Positions 44,370 to 55,674 of a DNA stretch of 64,000 bases are shown here, piece by piece. Below the pieces are notes generated by a model. It did no database searches. It was given only the letters and a program-made list of their open reading frames with translations, and was not told the DNA's origin. The stretch is from Hyposmocoma kahamanoa (lineage: Eukaryota > Arthropoda > Insecta > Lepidoptera > Cosmopterigidae), in contig NW_020653750.1 of the NCBI RefSeq assembly GCF_003589595.1, forward strand, positions 8,535,742-8,599,741, read 5' to 3'. A program made the translations under genes and the position numbers. How positions within the stretch are numbered: the stretch's first letter is position 1; each line of letters starts with the position of its first letter.

Positions 44370-46374
44370 ATTTATCAATAACTCGCTCAGAAAGCTATCG
44401 TGAAATATTAGTGAAAACAGCAACGGAATACAAAATTTTGAAATACAGCTCTAATCTGCGAGAATATTGTTTTTCATAGCTTTGGAAGGAAATTTACGTA
44501 CTTAGGTATATTCTCCCTTACACTAGCGATCAAAATTCAACTCTGTCTTACTTACCATAAAATGATACCAAGTCTAAAGTTCAAAGCCACCATCATTATA
44601 GTATTTCCGTACAATATAATAGTTTAACTAGCACCAAAGTTTATGAAACGTGTAAGGCTGCTTTTAAATTCATAAAAGGTGATTTAATTTAAAAATGGCT
44701 AACCACAGTTTTCGGTACAATGTAAATTAAGTTGATAAAATAGTACTACGTCAGCAAGATTTCTCCTAACTTTCAATTTTATAATAATAAATTGTAGCGA
44801 AAACTATAGGTAGGATTTTTTTCGAAAATCACCCGTTATAAATTTAAAAGCATCCTTATACATCATTATACGGAAACACTATTACATATAGCACTAGTTC
44901 GCTGCAACCTCATTTGTTTTTTAGAACCTTTATTATTTCCTTATTTTATTATTATTATTGTTATTATGGATTATTATGGATTTTATACTCACCTCTCCCA
45001 TGAACTAAAAGATAAAATTGGATTTTTTAAATGAAGGCGGTATCCCCGGCTATGGTACAGTCGGCCGGGGTCAGAGACTCAGGTTCAAGAACTAAAGAAC
45101 AATACGTGCCGTATCAGCAGGACAGCCTTCTGCATTTGTGTTGGAAACGACTAATTGTTTTATATTCACAAGCTGCAATTTATCAAAACTTCCCTAATTT
45201 CTAGTGATAACAAACAAATCAACTAGATGGCGCTTATTGCACAGATTTTTATGGGCAGAGCTATTCTTTTATTTAATTTAGGATTAGCGCTATCTACCCA
45301 TATTAGGAACAATTAATTTATAAATTAATTTGTAACACAATGCCTGCCTATTGACACGCATATTTGTCAAAGTTCTGAAAATAATTTTAGCCCATGCTGA
45401 ATACTTGAATAATATTGCAAGGTAAAACTGACTTCTTATATTTCATATTAAAGAGGAAATTATAGATATCCACGGCCATTTACATAATATAAACTACTTC
45501 CAAGCTATTGGTCAGCATCATCTAGAGATAAGACTGAATTTTGACCTTTTTCAGAGTTACGATCTGTGTTATAAAAATTAGCAGTTGTCTTGAGTTATTG
45601 GACCGTGGTACCACAGACGTTACACGATTTTTGCATCGTACAATATTTTTGCTAACTTAACAACCTACATATTGCACGTCTAAATGGTAATAAAAGACAG
45701 TTGACTCGATTCACTAGCGATCGGCCAGAGATTAGCATTGAAACTATGCTTTACCCTTTTTTACTTAATAAATCAAGTTATTACCGAAACTGTGGTTTAC
45801 GTCAACTCAACATCCTACGCTACTTAACTACTACTTCAACCTTAGACGTTCAAAGAACATAGACGTTCTTTGTATAATTAGATTCAATAAGACCGGTAAA
45901 AATATACGTTTTATCTACTAAGTTATACTTATGGTAAACCATTAACACGAGTTTAAAATCATTAAAGGAAATGTAATTTGTTAAGTACTTACACTAAAAA
46001 GCATTATTAATTTAGTTCAGAAAAACAAATTTCACCGTTCGCATATAGACTGCGCTTAGGAACGTATAGACGCCGTAATGACTCCCATTCAACCACAAAG
46101 TGTCACTCGGGGAGACGGAGCACATTGCCAGCTGGGTTTTGATCGCTACATCACCAGTAAAAGAAGACGCTAAATAAGATATGAGCCCCAGCGATACGCT
46201 TTATGGATTTTGCTGAAGCCTTTGATGTAGATACCATAGAGTACACATTATTAATGTTCTTACGATAATGGCAATTAAGCATACCAGCAAATCTGCAGAT
46301 TTGAATTCAAACAATGTTTTTTGTACCTATAAGTTTTTTTGCTAAGAAGTCATGAAGATCTACAATTAATAACT
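44370..46374. other. No gene seen
   Basis: AT-rich. A GC-richer patch at 45031-45145 reads on the minus strand like the very end of a LINE pol (MQKAVLLIRHVLFF); this is weak. Confidence 0.35.
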
Positions 46375-46385
46375 ATGCTGAAGTT

Positions 46386-46463
46386 ATCGAGTTCTTAGAT
46401 TTTCGCGATTGTTACAGGTAAAGTGTTACAAATGAAATTTTTTTCCGGATCTAAATCATCCAA
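46386..46463 (-). mobile_element. Penelope-like 3' end, 78 bp
   Basis: ATCGAGTTCTTAGATTTTCG to TTTCCGGATCTAAATC is the element 3' terminus, inverted. Flanks ATGCTGAAGTT (46375-46385) and ATGCAGAAGTT (46464-46474) are an 11-bp duplication with one mismatch. Confidence 0.7.
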
Positions 46464-46789
46464 ATGCAGAAGTTACTTCATTAAACAAAGCTCCGAAAAG
46501 TAAATTGAAAATGAACTTACTCAAAATATGAGTATTACTGCGTTATAATTAAGACAACGACAACTTTTATGCAAATAAAAATACGGAAACAATCGAATGA
46601 ATTGTAAAAGTTCCGAAAAATCTTGCTGACGTAATACCTACTACTCTACCAATTTAATTTACAATTAACCGGAAACTATTTAACCGAAAGCCATTCTTAT
46701 CATAGTCACCTATTATAAATTTTAATTTAAAAGCTATTTTTCATAAACTTTGGTGCTTATTAAACTTTTCCATTATTCGGATTTAATTT

Positions 46790-46978
46790 TTTTATGATAC
46801 CAAGTAACGCATGGCGGTACGACCGAGTCGTGCGCCTGGTGGTAAGCGACACGCCTATTCATAACCGTTACAGTGCAACTTACAGCTTTAAAACGCAAAG
46901 ATCTTAAGGGGTACGGCCACAGCGCCCGTCATTCTGAGACATAAGTTGACAAGTCCCATGCATGTAATTTCACCAAAA
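46790..46978 (+). repeat. Dispersed repeat family A, first half
   Basis: ATGATACCAAGTAACGC, then AGTCGTGCGCCTGGTGGTAA and the first hairpin, ending at TGTAATTTCACCA. Confidence 0.83.
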
Positions 46979-47107
46979 AGTTGTTTAATTTATCATTTTA
47001 CAATACAAGACGTCATTAATATCTAATTTTAAATTAGCACACGAGGACGTCACAGTGGCGTCGCCTTTTTGTCTTATACTGTTACAATAACAAATACAAA
47101 TAAATAT

Positions 47108-47231
47108 CAAGTCAACTGTGACCATGGGACCTGTAAACTGTTTGTTTGAAAAAACAAATATACGCGATTTAAATCCGGAAAAATAGTTTCATTTTCTATG
47201 TGTAACAATCGCGAAAACCTAAGAACTCGAT
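47108..47231 (+). mobile_element. Penelope-like 3' end, 124 bp, with 14-bp duplication
   Basis: It runs from GTCAACTGTGACCATGGGAC through AATCCGGAAAAATAGTTTCA to the terminus CCTAAGAACTCGAT. ATACAAATAAATAT flanks both sides (47094-47107 and 47232-47245). It is a severely 5'-truncated insertion. Confidence 0.82.
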
Positions 47232-47409
47232 ATACAAATAAATATGTTTTCAATACTCAACCTGAAGGTTTTTTTATAGTATAACAAGTATACGTTCTGT
47301 ATCTTATAGTTTTTGATCTAAAAGAAGATAACAAACAAGTATACGTGTGAGATAAGAAACAATTGTAAGAGTAAATCCTATTAATGTTATGTATATGTAT
47401 ATTAGGTAA

Positions 47410-47625
47410 CATCGCATTACTTTCATCCCAAAGTAAGTAACTAAAGCACTTGTGTCATGGAAATCGAAAACAACGACGGGACCACAAACATACAGACACG
47501 AGATAATAATAGAAAAGTTAGTTTTCTATATTGACCCGACCAGGGATCAAACCCGGGATCACAGAGATGGCGACCCCAATAAAACTGGTATGCAAGCCAT
47601 TCTACTACGGGTATCGTCGTTCGAT
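47410..47625 (-). mobile_element. tRNA-derived SINE, different family
   Basis: On the minus strand a tRNA-like head has GTAGTAGAATGGCTTGC (A box region) and CGGGTTTGATCCCTGG (B box). A unique body ends near GATGAAAGTAATGCGATG. Only one copy is seen here. Confidence 0.6.
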
Positions 47626-47959
47626 CAGACTGCTTTAAAACTGTATAGAGATATATCAATTCAATACGTGACACGGCTTAACAAATGTGGTACTCCTTAT
47701 TTATAGATATAAGCAGATATATTTTCAAATAATTTTTGTTGCTCTATTATGAGAGGATTTATTTCACGAGGTACTTAAACACAAGTAGAACACTAGACAA
47801 AACTTATTTAAAAAATTTAAATACTGCAAAGTTTATACGTAGAACATTTTCTCGAGTGCAGCACCCTGTAACATCGCGCCCAGAAGGTTGGCAACATTTC
47901 CCCTGTGAATAGCAAAACTTATTTGTACAGTCAACTACCTAGCTGTAGCTAGCTGACTA

Positions 47960-48450
47960 TACATGAGTGGTCAGGGAAAACTGTACTATCACTAACAACC
48001 CTAGTTGCCTACCTAACAGCCTAGCCCTAACCATACGCTACGGAATATATACTTATATAAATAGTAGGGGAAGCCTGTCACCGTGCGACCTAAGGCAACA
48101 GACGGAAAGGGGGGAGGATAAGGGTGCTTTAGGAAATGGTTTTCTCACTGCCAGTCTCACAGACTCACAAGACTGATCAGATAAGCTAACGGCTAAAGGT
48201 GTCTTGGCCGCAGTGAGGGGATGCTGTAGTCAGGAGTGCTCCGTTGTCAATAAGACAGCGTTGATGTCTGAATTCAAAGAGAGTTTTATTTACAAAACTT
48301 AAGCTATTTATACAAAACGGTATTTAAGTGTGTGTGACTATAAACAATATTATTTTTAAATGTATACATAAAGTTAAGTACTCTACTCAGCAGCCTAGTT
48401 CAGAACGGTCATTGCACTGCTGAGTAGTCTATTGTCATCACTTAGCAAAT
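47960..48450 (-). mobile_element. Probable LTR of the env-bearing element
   Basis: Downstream of the env-like frame on the minus strand lies a TATAAATAG (plus 48307-48315) and, about 20 bp on, an AATAAA in GTAAATAAAACTC. This resembles a promoter/poly(A) arrangement of a gypsy-type LTR. Short inverted ends AGTGGT/ATCACT at 47966 and about 48442 are possible boundaries. No purine tract is obvious, so limits are uncertain. Confidence 0.4.
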
Positions 48451-48512
48451 GTCCGGTCAGGTTGTCTGTTTACGTCACGTGCACGTGAACATTTTACGCC
48501 ATTTTACGCCTC

Positions 48513-49150
48513 TCACGAAAAGGCTTTCAGTTCGTAAAGTTGAGGTGCAGGTGACTTCTTCCTCACAGCTGGCCGTGTGTAGATATGTAGCTGTGTCTTT
48601 GGCTGAATTGGAGTTGCAGGCTTGCTGGAGGGTTGCTGCTCGGTGCTGTCGTCGGCAGGCTGGCCACTGCTGCTATTTTGTGTCACCAACCGTCTGGCTG
48701 CTACCATGGCTCGTAGTCTTTGTGCTATCTGTGGACCACAACAGTATATTAATAAGGCAAAAAGGGAAAATATTATTAAGGAAGTAAAACTAGCTACGTA
48801 TGTTTGGGTACTTATGCTACGCCAAACAGTATTGTCTAGGGTTGTTTGTAATGTACTTTCTTTATTTACTAAATTAAAAATTTCTTTAGAGCTATCTAAA
48901 ACCTGTTCCTTAGAAAAGTCATTAGTAATTAATAAAGATCTGTTATGTCTGTTATGTAGTCTAATTTAAACTGACTAGTCCTACTATAAGAAGCTAAAAC
49001 ATTAGTTGAAATAATTCTTTTCGCAGCTAATGTGGTGGTCATTGTTTTTATTACGCAGTTTTCTGAAATTTGTATTATTCCAACATCGTGGATGGAGATT
49101 TCTTTGTCAAATATAACCAAGTATTTGTCATTTGAACTCGTTTCCATACT
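48513..49150 (-). pseudogene. Errantivirus-like env remnant (C-terminal part)
   Basis: Two minus-strand frames together resemble the end of a gypsy/errantivirus Env: an extracellular part with conserved-looking Cys and hydrophobic spacing (48929-49147), then in another frame a single hydrophobic membrane segment (about 48790-48850). A polar cytoplasmic tail ends at 48513. A stop and a frameshift near 48929 separate them, and the surface-subunit part is absent. It is a dead, truncated old copy in the insect genome. Assignment rests on layout and composition, not on a database search. Confidence 0.45.
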
Positions 49151-49160
49151 ACGTCACTTG

Positions 49161-49510
49161 TCAAATTGTAACTTTTTGTCTTGCAGTCTGTATTGTTTTC
49201 ATTTTTATGCCAGACTTGTGGTCACCCGAGGCGTCTACGAGACAATCTGACAGCTCACTCGCTAGTAATTTCGCCCGTAACCCCCAGGGACCAAGATTTT
49301 CAACCGCAAACGGCACAAAGCTGTAGCACTGAGCACTGTATATCGAGCCTTTTGCGGTTCTCGGCCTCTCTGGAGAAAGAGCCTGCGCCACCCACCCAAA
49401 GGACATGGGAGTGAGCTACAGTGTCCACACAGGACTCGTACGTCTCAAACTAGCTGTCTCCCTAGCTTCCATGGACAGACAGTCAAACCATCAGGCCTTT
49501 TACAGTCACT
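49161..49510 (-). mobile_element. Non-LTR retrotransposon C-terminal fragment
   Basis: The minus strand reads a RPDGLT-like start (KPDGLTVCPW at about 49505), then LVWDV, then FGWVAQALSPERPRTAKGS and FVPFAVENLGPWGLRAK to the stop at 49161. This C-terminal pattern is common in arthropod pol-type retroelement proteins. The upstream RT is missing. Confidence 0.65.
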
Positions 49511-51040
49511 GCGACAATGCAAGTGGTTTCTAATTGCGTTCAAAACACTTGTTCAACGCAAGGCGAGCACTTCACCTACTTACACTCGAAAACATGAGCG
49601 ACAAAAATCAGAACGTTCGTAATCGTATATTACAATTAAAACTTTATCTCAATTGGTTACATATAAGTTATGTACATGAAATAACGCTTCACAATAGAAA
49701 ATAAATAATTATTAAAATATACACCCGTAACTATAAAAATAGAACGACCCCAAAGCAGCTTTGCAATTTCCTAAAGCTCAAAAGTGCTTTACAAAATTGT
49801 ACTGTATGAACGTTTCCACATAGTAGACATAATTTTATCTGTATATGTCCGTCCTGTTACTCTCAGGGGCTCATGTATATATAAGATATAAAAAACATAT
49901 CCGTGAATAAATACAACCAATACCCCTTACCCTTATTGCAGTGTTCGCCTTTTTCGCAAACTTGAGCAATAAAAGGCTTCGAGTACGCTTATACATTTTG
50001 AAAGGAACTGTGCAAAAAGTGAATGTAAAAACCAGCAGTAGTGTTCGGGCGTGGAAGAGCCAGAATTTAAATTAAGCATTTCATATTCGGGCCGCATGGG
50101 ATAAAATATTTATATGACCGCAGCGCGAACTCCCCGTGAGTGTAACGATGTTGTGATAACTCGTTTCAGAGAGTGTACGGCGCTGCTGTTACACACTTGA
50201 TCGTGTGTTCCTAGCTTTGAAATTTTGCCTATATTCAATTGTTCGACTCCGTACTCTTCACCTCGCCGCATTTTATATAATATCACATTGTGAAGAGGTT
50301 TAGATACTGTCCGGTATACATAAATCTATTCGATTGTGCAAGAGTCGTCCGTAAGCCTCGTGTGTAATGTAGTGAGAGTGCGCAGTATTTATTTAGAGTA
50401 TGTGGCCCGGCAACACGACATTTTACAAGTTAAATAACTAAGACAATCAAAATTTTTGTTGTGAAAATGTTTCGCTAAAATCATAGAAACTTCTTGAATG
50501 ATTACTCTGATGCAATATTTACAAGTTTTCCCGTGACCTTTTTTTTGCTTTACTGCGCGTAGCAATCAACTTCCTAAAATTATGGCTGAACCGTAAATAA
50601 ATGAAACCTAGCCATATTCATAAAATTGGGAGGAAAATATAAAAAATATTTTGGCGGAAACCGAGACGGTCGTAATGGGATGTGGAAATGGGAACGGCGC
50701 CCCATAACAAGTTTTTTTTTAACATCCCAGGCTGTCTTAGACCTGCAAAAAATTCAGAACTGTTTATTTGACTATAAACACTCTGTTGATGAAAATATAA
50801 GTATAGCAGTATAGCCTCTTGTGATAGACTTCGTCCACCTTAAAAAACCAAATCGCCACCTCGACGATAGAAATTATTTGAAAATTTAGTTGGACGATGA
50901 TGAGATATAGTAAAAACAAGCAGTTGGGGAATTCGAGTAATTTTTCAATTAAAAATCTAATTTCATAAGTAAGCAAATTATACTTGAAATGTATTGAGAA
51001 GGGCGATTAGTAGCAGTCAAGTGCTTTGCCAAGTTTTATT
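49511..51040. other. No gene seen
   Basis: AT-rich with no recognised element. Frames at 50626-50976 are unsupported. Confidence 0.4.
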
Positions 51041-51044
51041 GAAA

Positions 51045-51250
51045 TCGGTTACCGGACAGAGAGTGAAACCGGATTCATCGTTTGCTACCCTTAGAGGTAG
51101 ATTATTTTCTTCAAATTTAAATTTAACCAATACTGAGCACCCTCTTCCCAATAGAAAAAATATCATAAAAATCGATTCACAAATTGCGTAACACACGTAG
51201 AAGAAAAATACAGTTGAATAGACTGGAACTTCATTGAAGTCAGTGCAATA
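51045..51250 (-). repeat. Family F repeat, diverged
   Basis: TCATCGTTTGCTACCCTTAG through AATCGATTCACAAATTGCGT and ACTTCATTGAAGTCAGT. An outer GCCAAGTTTTATTGAAATCG (51027) also matches the far end of the copy at 51395. Confidence 0.65.
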
Positions 51251-51394
51251 AACGACTTTCAACGATCGTTCATCTGCACGGCGATTAAGGAATTTCTTTT
51301 CACGCTTGCTAATGACATTCATTAGTCCGTTTTATACATTATGATTAAGAAATTCTCATTATTTATCCCACTTTAGAAAATTAATGGAATCCTA

Positions 51395-51625
51395 AGACTT
51401 TTCAACCGAATTCAAAAGAGGAGGACGTTCTCAATTCTACTTTATTTTTATGTGTATTACGATTACTCCATTTGTGAACCGATTTCTATGACTCGATTTT
51501 TTGGGAGAAGTACCTCTGTAGTACCATTTACATTTGAAGAACATATTCTTCCTCTCCAATTAAGAAATGAATCAGATTTATTAAATTTCACCTTCTTTTT
51601 AACCAATTTTAATAAAATTTGGCAC
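51395..51625 (+). repeat. Family F repeat, diverged
   Basis: TTTTCAACCGAATTCAAAAG through GAACCGATTTCTATGACTCG to ACCAATTTTAATAAAATTTGGC. It is inverted relative to the copy at 51045. Confidence 0.65.
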
Positions 51626-51789
51626 ATGAAATATAATTCCAGTGCAAATTAAAAATTTTATGGTGGCCTAGAGCTGATCTAATGATTTAAAAGGCGGACA
51701 CACTCATCTGTTTGAAGAAGCTCCTCGACAATATACAGCAGCTACCTTGGGCTCATATGACTTGTTTTGGTATTTTTTGTAAAGTATTT

Positions 51790-51978
51790 TTTTAAGATGC
51801 CAAATGAAGGAACGAAGAAGTCGTGCGCCTGGTGGTAAGATACACACATGTCCTTAGCAGATGCACTACCACTTAGAGCTTTAAATCGCAAAGATCTGAA
51901 GACCACTGCCACTGCGTTCGTTACCCTGAGACAGTTTACAAGTCCCAAGTGCCTGTAATTTTACCAGCACCATCTTAT
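51790..51978 (+). repeat. Dispersed repeat family A, diverged
   Basis: AGTCGTGCGCCTGGTGGTAA, GCACTACCACTTAGAGC and CACTGCCACTGCG blocks, ending at TTTACCAGCACC. Confidence 0.8.
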
Positions 51979-52039
51979 TCTTCTTACTCTTCAAAACAAT
52001 TCACTTTTGGTTCAGGTGGCGTGCAAGTAATAATTCTAA

Positions 52040-52630
52040 CATTCTTATGTACTTGAGTGCGATTTCGGCGAGGAGAGCACAGGAGTTGGCATTTCTTTGA
52101 CACATAGTGAGGCTTGCAACCGAGGTTGTAATTTTGTGTTTTACGTATTAAGTTATGTTTATTGTGATAAGTTAGTTAATTGTGCATTCTTATATTATAT
52201 TTCTATTTGTGAGGAACTGTAATTGACTCTCAGTTGTTCATCATCATCATATCAGCCACAAGACGTCCACTGCTGAACATAAGCCTCCTCCAAATATTTC
52301 CAGACTAGTCGATCGGACGCGGCGTGCATCCATCGGTTACCCGCCGCCCCTTCCAGGTCATCCGTCCATCTAGCAGGGGGCCGTCCCACTGAACGCCTTC
52401 CGGGTCGTAGTCTCCATACGAAAACCTTTCTGCCCCAACGGCCGTCAGTTCTACGAGCTTTGTGCCCTGCCCACTGCCACTTCAACTTGCTAATCCTTTG
52501 AGCTATGTCGGTGACTTTAGTTCGATCACGTAGAGAAATGCCGAGCATCTCATCTCAGTTGTTACTATTTATTATATGTATAAGTTAGTTTTAAGCTGTT
52601 AGTCTTCCTTTAAGATAAATAAATAAATAA
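52040..52630 (+). repeat. LINE-3'-end-like repeat (family G), split by an RTE insertion
   Basis: 52040-52238 plus 52564-52630 match 53738-53985 (GCGATTTCGGCGAGGA, CATTTCTTTGAC, AAGTTAGTTTTAAGCTGT, TTCCTTTAA) and end in an (AAAT)n tail. The interruption is the RTE copy at 52239-52552. Confidence 0.75.
52239..52552 (-). mobile_element. RTE-type LINE 3' end with 11-bp duplication
   Basis: The minus-strand frame reads MLGISLRDRTKVTDIAQRIS, then WQWAGHKARRTDGRWGRKV, ARWTDDLEGAAG and a final YLEEAYVQQW, the RTE pol C-terminus. An (ATG)n tail ends at plus 52239. TCTCAGTTGTT flanks it (52228-52238 and 52553-52563). The frame is open throughout, so the insertion is fairly recent. Confidence 0.88.
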
Positions 52631-52822
52631 AAATTACTTAAAATTTAAAATGTAATGTACTTGCGAGGCATCTCGTGCGGAATCAATGTCCGTACGAGAT
52701 GCCTCAGTACAGGCGCTCTGGGGTCGGTCATCTGCCACCTTCAGGATGCTGTTGTTACTCCCCCGGAGCCTTCTAACCTACGATGCTACTTTTCCGCAAG
52801 ATGTCTTAATCAACCCATTTAT

Positions 52823-53100
52823 CGTCACACTGCTGGGCACGGGTCTCCTCTCATGCGAGGGTTTAGGCCATAATCCGCCACGTTGGTCCAATGCGGGTTG
52901 GGGACTTCACTGGTTTTCCGAGGGTTGTGAACCTTCTTCAACGTGCAGGTTTCATCGTTTTCCTTCACCGGAAAACTCGTGCTAAATTTCCAATTAAATT
53001 GCGGACATAAATTCCCAGAAACTATTAGGTGTGAGCCCGGATACGAACCAACGACCTCTGCTTGAGAGGCGATAGGTCAAACCATTAAACTATCGCGACT
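52823..53100 (-). mobile_element. tRNA-derived SINE, family C
   Basis: On the minus strand: GCGATAGTTTAATGGTTTGA (A box), TTGGTTCGTATCCGGGC (B box), AATTTATGTCCGCAATTTAA body, and the terminal CCAACCCGCATTGGACC then GTGCCCAGCAGTGTGAC. Confidence 0.87.
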
Positions 53101-53494
53101 TATTTATTATTAAACATTTATACAATCTAATGCATCCGTTGTATAGCAAATACGATAAATAATACTCCAAAAAAAAATGCTTTTTTCATGGAGTAAAGTA
53201 GTACATAACCAAAATAAAATTATTCAGTATTATTTTAGATTGTGTTGTTGGGAACCTTTAAAATAAAACGCTACAATGGGCGTTCCATTGTTTACCTAAG
53301 CGGAGCGGAAAACAGCTTTCAGCAACGTGGAGAAAAATGGGCCTTATTTCAACATGAAATAGGCAAGTTTACCGTCTTTAATACATATCAACAAAGCCCT
53401 AGTCTGCCCCATATTTTATTCATTAATTAATTTACTAACATTAATTAATGAACATTAATTAACATTAGTTAATTTTTTAATAAATTTAAACGAA
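53101..53494. other. No confident gene
   Basis: AT-rich. The plus frame 53242-53430 (contains RSIVYLSGAENSFQQRGEKW) reads coding-like but lacks splice or poly(A) support. Confidence 0.3.
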
Positions 53495-53576
53495 TTTATT
53501 ACAATGATGTCGTGAATGAAGACAATTAATTGATCCGCTCTTAAATTACCTATTACATTATTAAATCTAGAAAATT

Positions 53577-53735
53577 TTAAGCTGGTACTTTCATTCCTTT
53601 CAAAGTCTCTGACTGTGGAGTTTGGAGTTTACTATAAATTTCTCGTATAAGTTCATACTGTCGAGTCTCACTAGACTTTTTGTGGGACGCTTGTTGTTGT
53701 TGATTCCATGTACTTCCTTTGATCTGGATCTTTTC
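53577..53735 (-). CDS. Candidate terminal exon on the minus strand
   Basis: An open minus-strand frame encodes a Gln/Lys/Ser-rich peptide (contains STWNQQQQASHKKSSETR) ending LKGMKVPA before a stop at 53577. A minus-strand AATAAA (plus 53495-53500) lies about 77 nt downstream. The 5' side abuts a LINE-3'-end-like repeat (family G) that starts near 53738, so the acceptor is unclear. The peptide is unidentified. Confidence 0.28.
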   Translation of the reverse strand, partial: EKIQIKGSTWNQQQQASHKKSSETRQYELIREIYSKLQTPQSETLKGMKVPA

Positions 53736-53737
53736 AA

Positions 53738-54071
53738 TACGAGTGTGATTTCGGCGAGGACAACACTGAATGGGCATTTCTTTGACTCATGGAAAGGCTT
53801 GCAACTGCTGTTGTATTTTTATGTTTTACATAATAAGTTATGTTTTATGCGATAGGTTAGTTAAATTGTGCATCCATAGATCATATTTCTATTTGTAAGT
53901 ATCTGTAATTGGGTTACAGTTGTTACAATTATTATATAAGTTAGTTTTAAGCTGTCGGTTTTCCTTTAACATAAATTTAAAAAAAACGGAACGCAGTAAT
54001 GCTCACATTACTGCTTGGCGGTGCTTCCTTTACGAACTCTTTCACAAAGGAACTACTGCTACTAGAAAAAT
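53738..54071 (+). repeat. Family G repeat followed by family A fragment
   Basis: 53738-53985 is the second family G copy. Directly after it, 53988-54071 carries the second half of family A (CGCAGTAATGCTCACATTAC to AACTACTGCTA). Confidence 0.72.
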
Positions 54072-55146
54072 ACTATGTATATTTTTATAATCACTTAACA
54101 TGACTTAGCACTGAAGCATTTGAATCTGATTGTCGTTCCCATCATGAGTCACCTTCTGAACCAATGCGTGATTTCTAAATTTGTGTTACATATTTATAAA
54201 TAGCAATTACATTATAAGTTTCACCTGAAAATTCCCCATGAGAAACTCGTAAATATTGAATAGGTAAGTATATATTTGTTTATGTAGTTTGCTAGTTATA
54301 TATTGTTGTTTTTGAAAACTTCAACACTAGTGGTCAATTAACAAGTTGCTACTGGCCGTATATATTGAAATCACGAGGTTGATCTCATGCAGTCGTGAAA
54401 AGGTATCTATCACCTGAATACTTACTCGGATTTGTTGAAAAATCTAGAATTCTTAATTATTTAGATAACTACATGAGGTACGTACATACCTACTTAAAAT
54501 TTAATTTTTCATGATTACTTTTTTCGTCGCCTTGAATAGTGAACACCTACTCGTCGTATACGCGTTTTCACATAATTCGTTTTTATTAATTTTTGTTGCA
54601 GAAAATCTTATAAACTTCTTGCTCAAATACATTATTAAAGTAACATAGTATCTGAAATGATTGAGATATAATTTTACTAATTAAAATGCTAATTACAAAC
54701 ATTGTTGCGTTTACTACATTTTACACCACATAGAAATCACATACGAGGTTTTCAGTCTAACACGACGTTGTAGAGTTTAGTGCCACGATGTGTTAATTTT
54801 TTAGGAGGAACTCATACATCCTAGCTCTATAAACTTTGTGTGAATACTCATCAACGCAAGTAAATAAACACGTAATATTTCCGAGAACTCCTCCTAAAAG
54901 TGGTAGAGTTTGACTGTGAAAATAGTATTCCATAAACTGAAACTTGGAATATAATTTCCCATATTTTAAACTTTTTTTAAACTACCCCCAAAACATCATG
55001 CAGCGGTGTATTTATTAATCGAAGGAACATGTTTATTTTCCAAGTTAAACGCGATAGAAAAATCGTTTAACCTCCTAAGGCCCTGTGTAAACATCAAAAT
55101 GTACATAATATGTGAAGTAGTTCAAACCCAGATAATAAATCAGTCA
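54072..55146. other. No gene seen
   Basis: AT-rich. TTTTAGGAGGA (about 54801) and its inverted partner TCCTCCTAAAA (about 54888) bracket about 100 bp, a possible decayed foldback. Confidence 0.35.
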
Positions 55147-55147
55147 T

Positions 55148-55350
55148 TGTCGGACTAGTGTTCACTACGTAATTTCCGTGGCAATTTTTCTTATTTAAAT
55201 ATTGAAGTATATTATTATGGTGTGATTATTAAATAATATTTCACGATACAATACTCGAATATTAAATAACTTTGCACGATAAAAAAAATCGACTTTTAAT
55301 TAATAAAAAGTGCCACGGAAATTAGATAAGTAGTGAACACAAGTCGGAGA
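55148..55350. mobile_element. Foldback MITE, about 200 bp
   Basis: Left TCGGACTAGTGTTCACTACG followed by TAATTTCCGTGGCA pairs with the inverted right end TCCGACTTGTGTTCACTAC followed by a 4-bp gap and TAATTTCCGTGGCA. The AT-rich interior is non-coding. Confidence 0.75.
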
Positions 55351-55510
55351 ATAACCGAAATATTACTTCTATAATCACGTAAATGCCCAGTGTACATTAT
55401 AACGAAAATATCGTATTCAAATTTAGCTCTTATCATTCTATGACCTTAGTGTATCTAGAAAAATACTTTTTTTGTACAAAACTATTATTGCCTGGAACTT
55501 CTATGTTATA

Positions 55511-55562
55511 TTAAACGCCCAAATGTGCATTTAAATGTATTAATGCACATTTGGGCGTTTAA
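55511..55562. repeat. Perfect 21-bp-arm hairpin bounded by TTAA
   Basis: Arms 55511-55531 and 55542-55562 are exact complements (TTAAACGCCCAAATGTGCAT plus T) around a 10-nt AT loop. The outermost bases are TTAA on both sides. Confidence 0.92.
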
Positions 55563-55674
55563 CGCTTTTCCCATTGTAGTTTGCTAGGTATTAGAAGGTT
55601 AAAAGGAAACAATTTTCACATCAAATGCATTGCGCAGTGCTTTACGTGTACACATATACCTAGTGCAAATGCCA

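Noticed and set aside
47520..47610. Possible functional tRNA gene on the minus strand
   Set aside because: Boxes are present but the body continues as a SINE and the anticodon arm does not fold convincingly.
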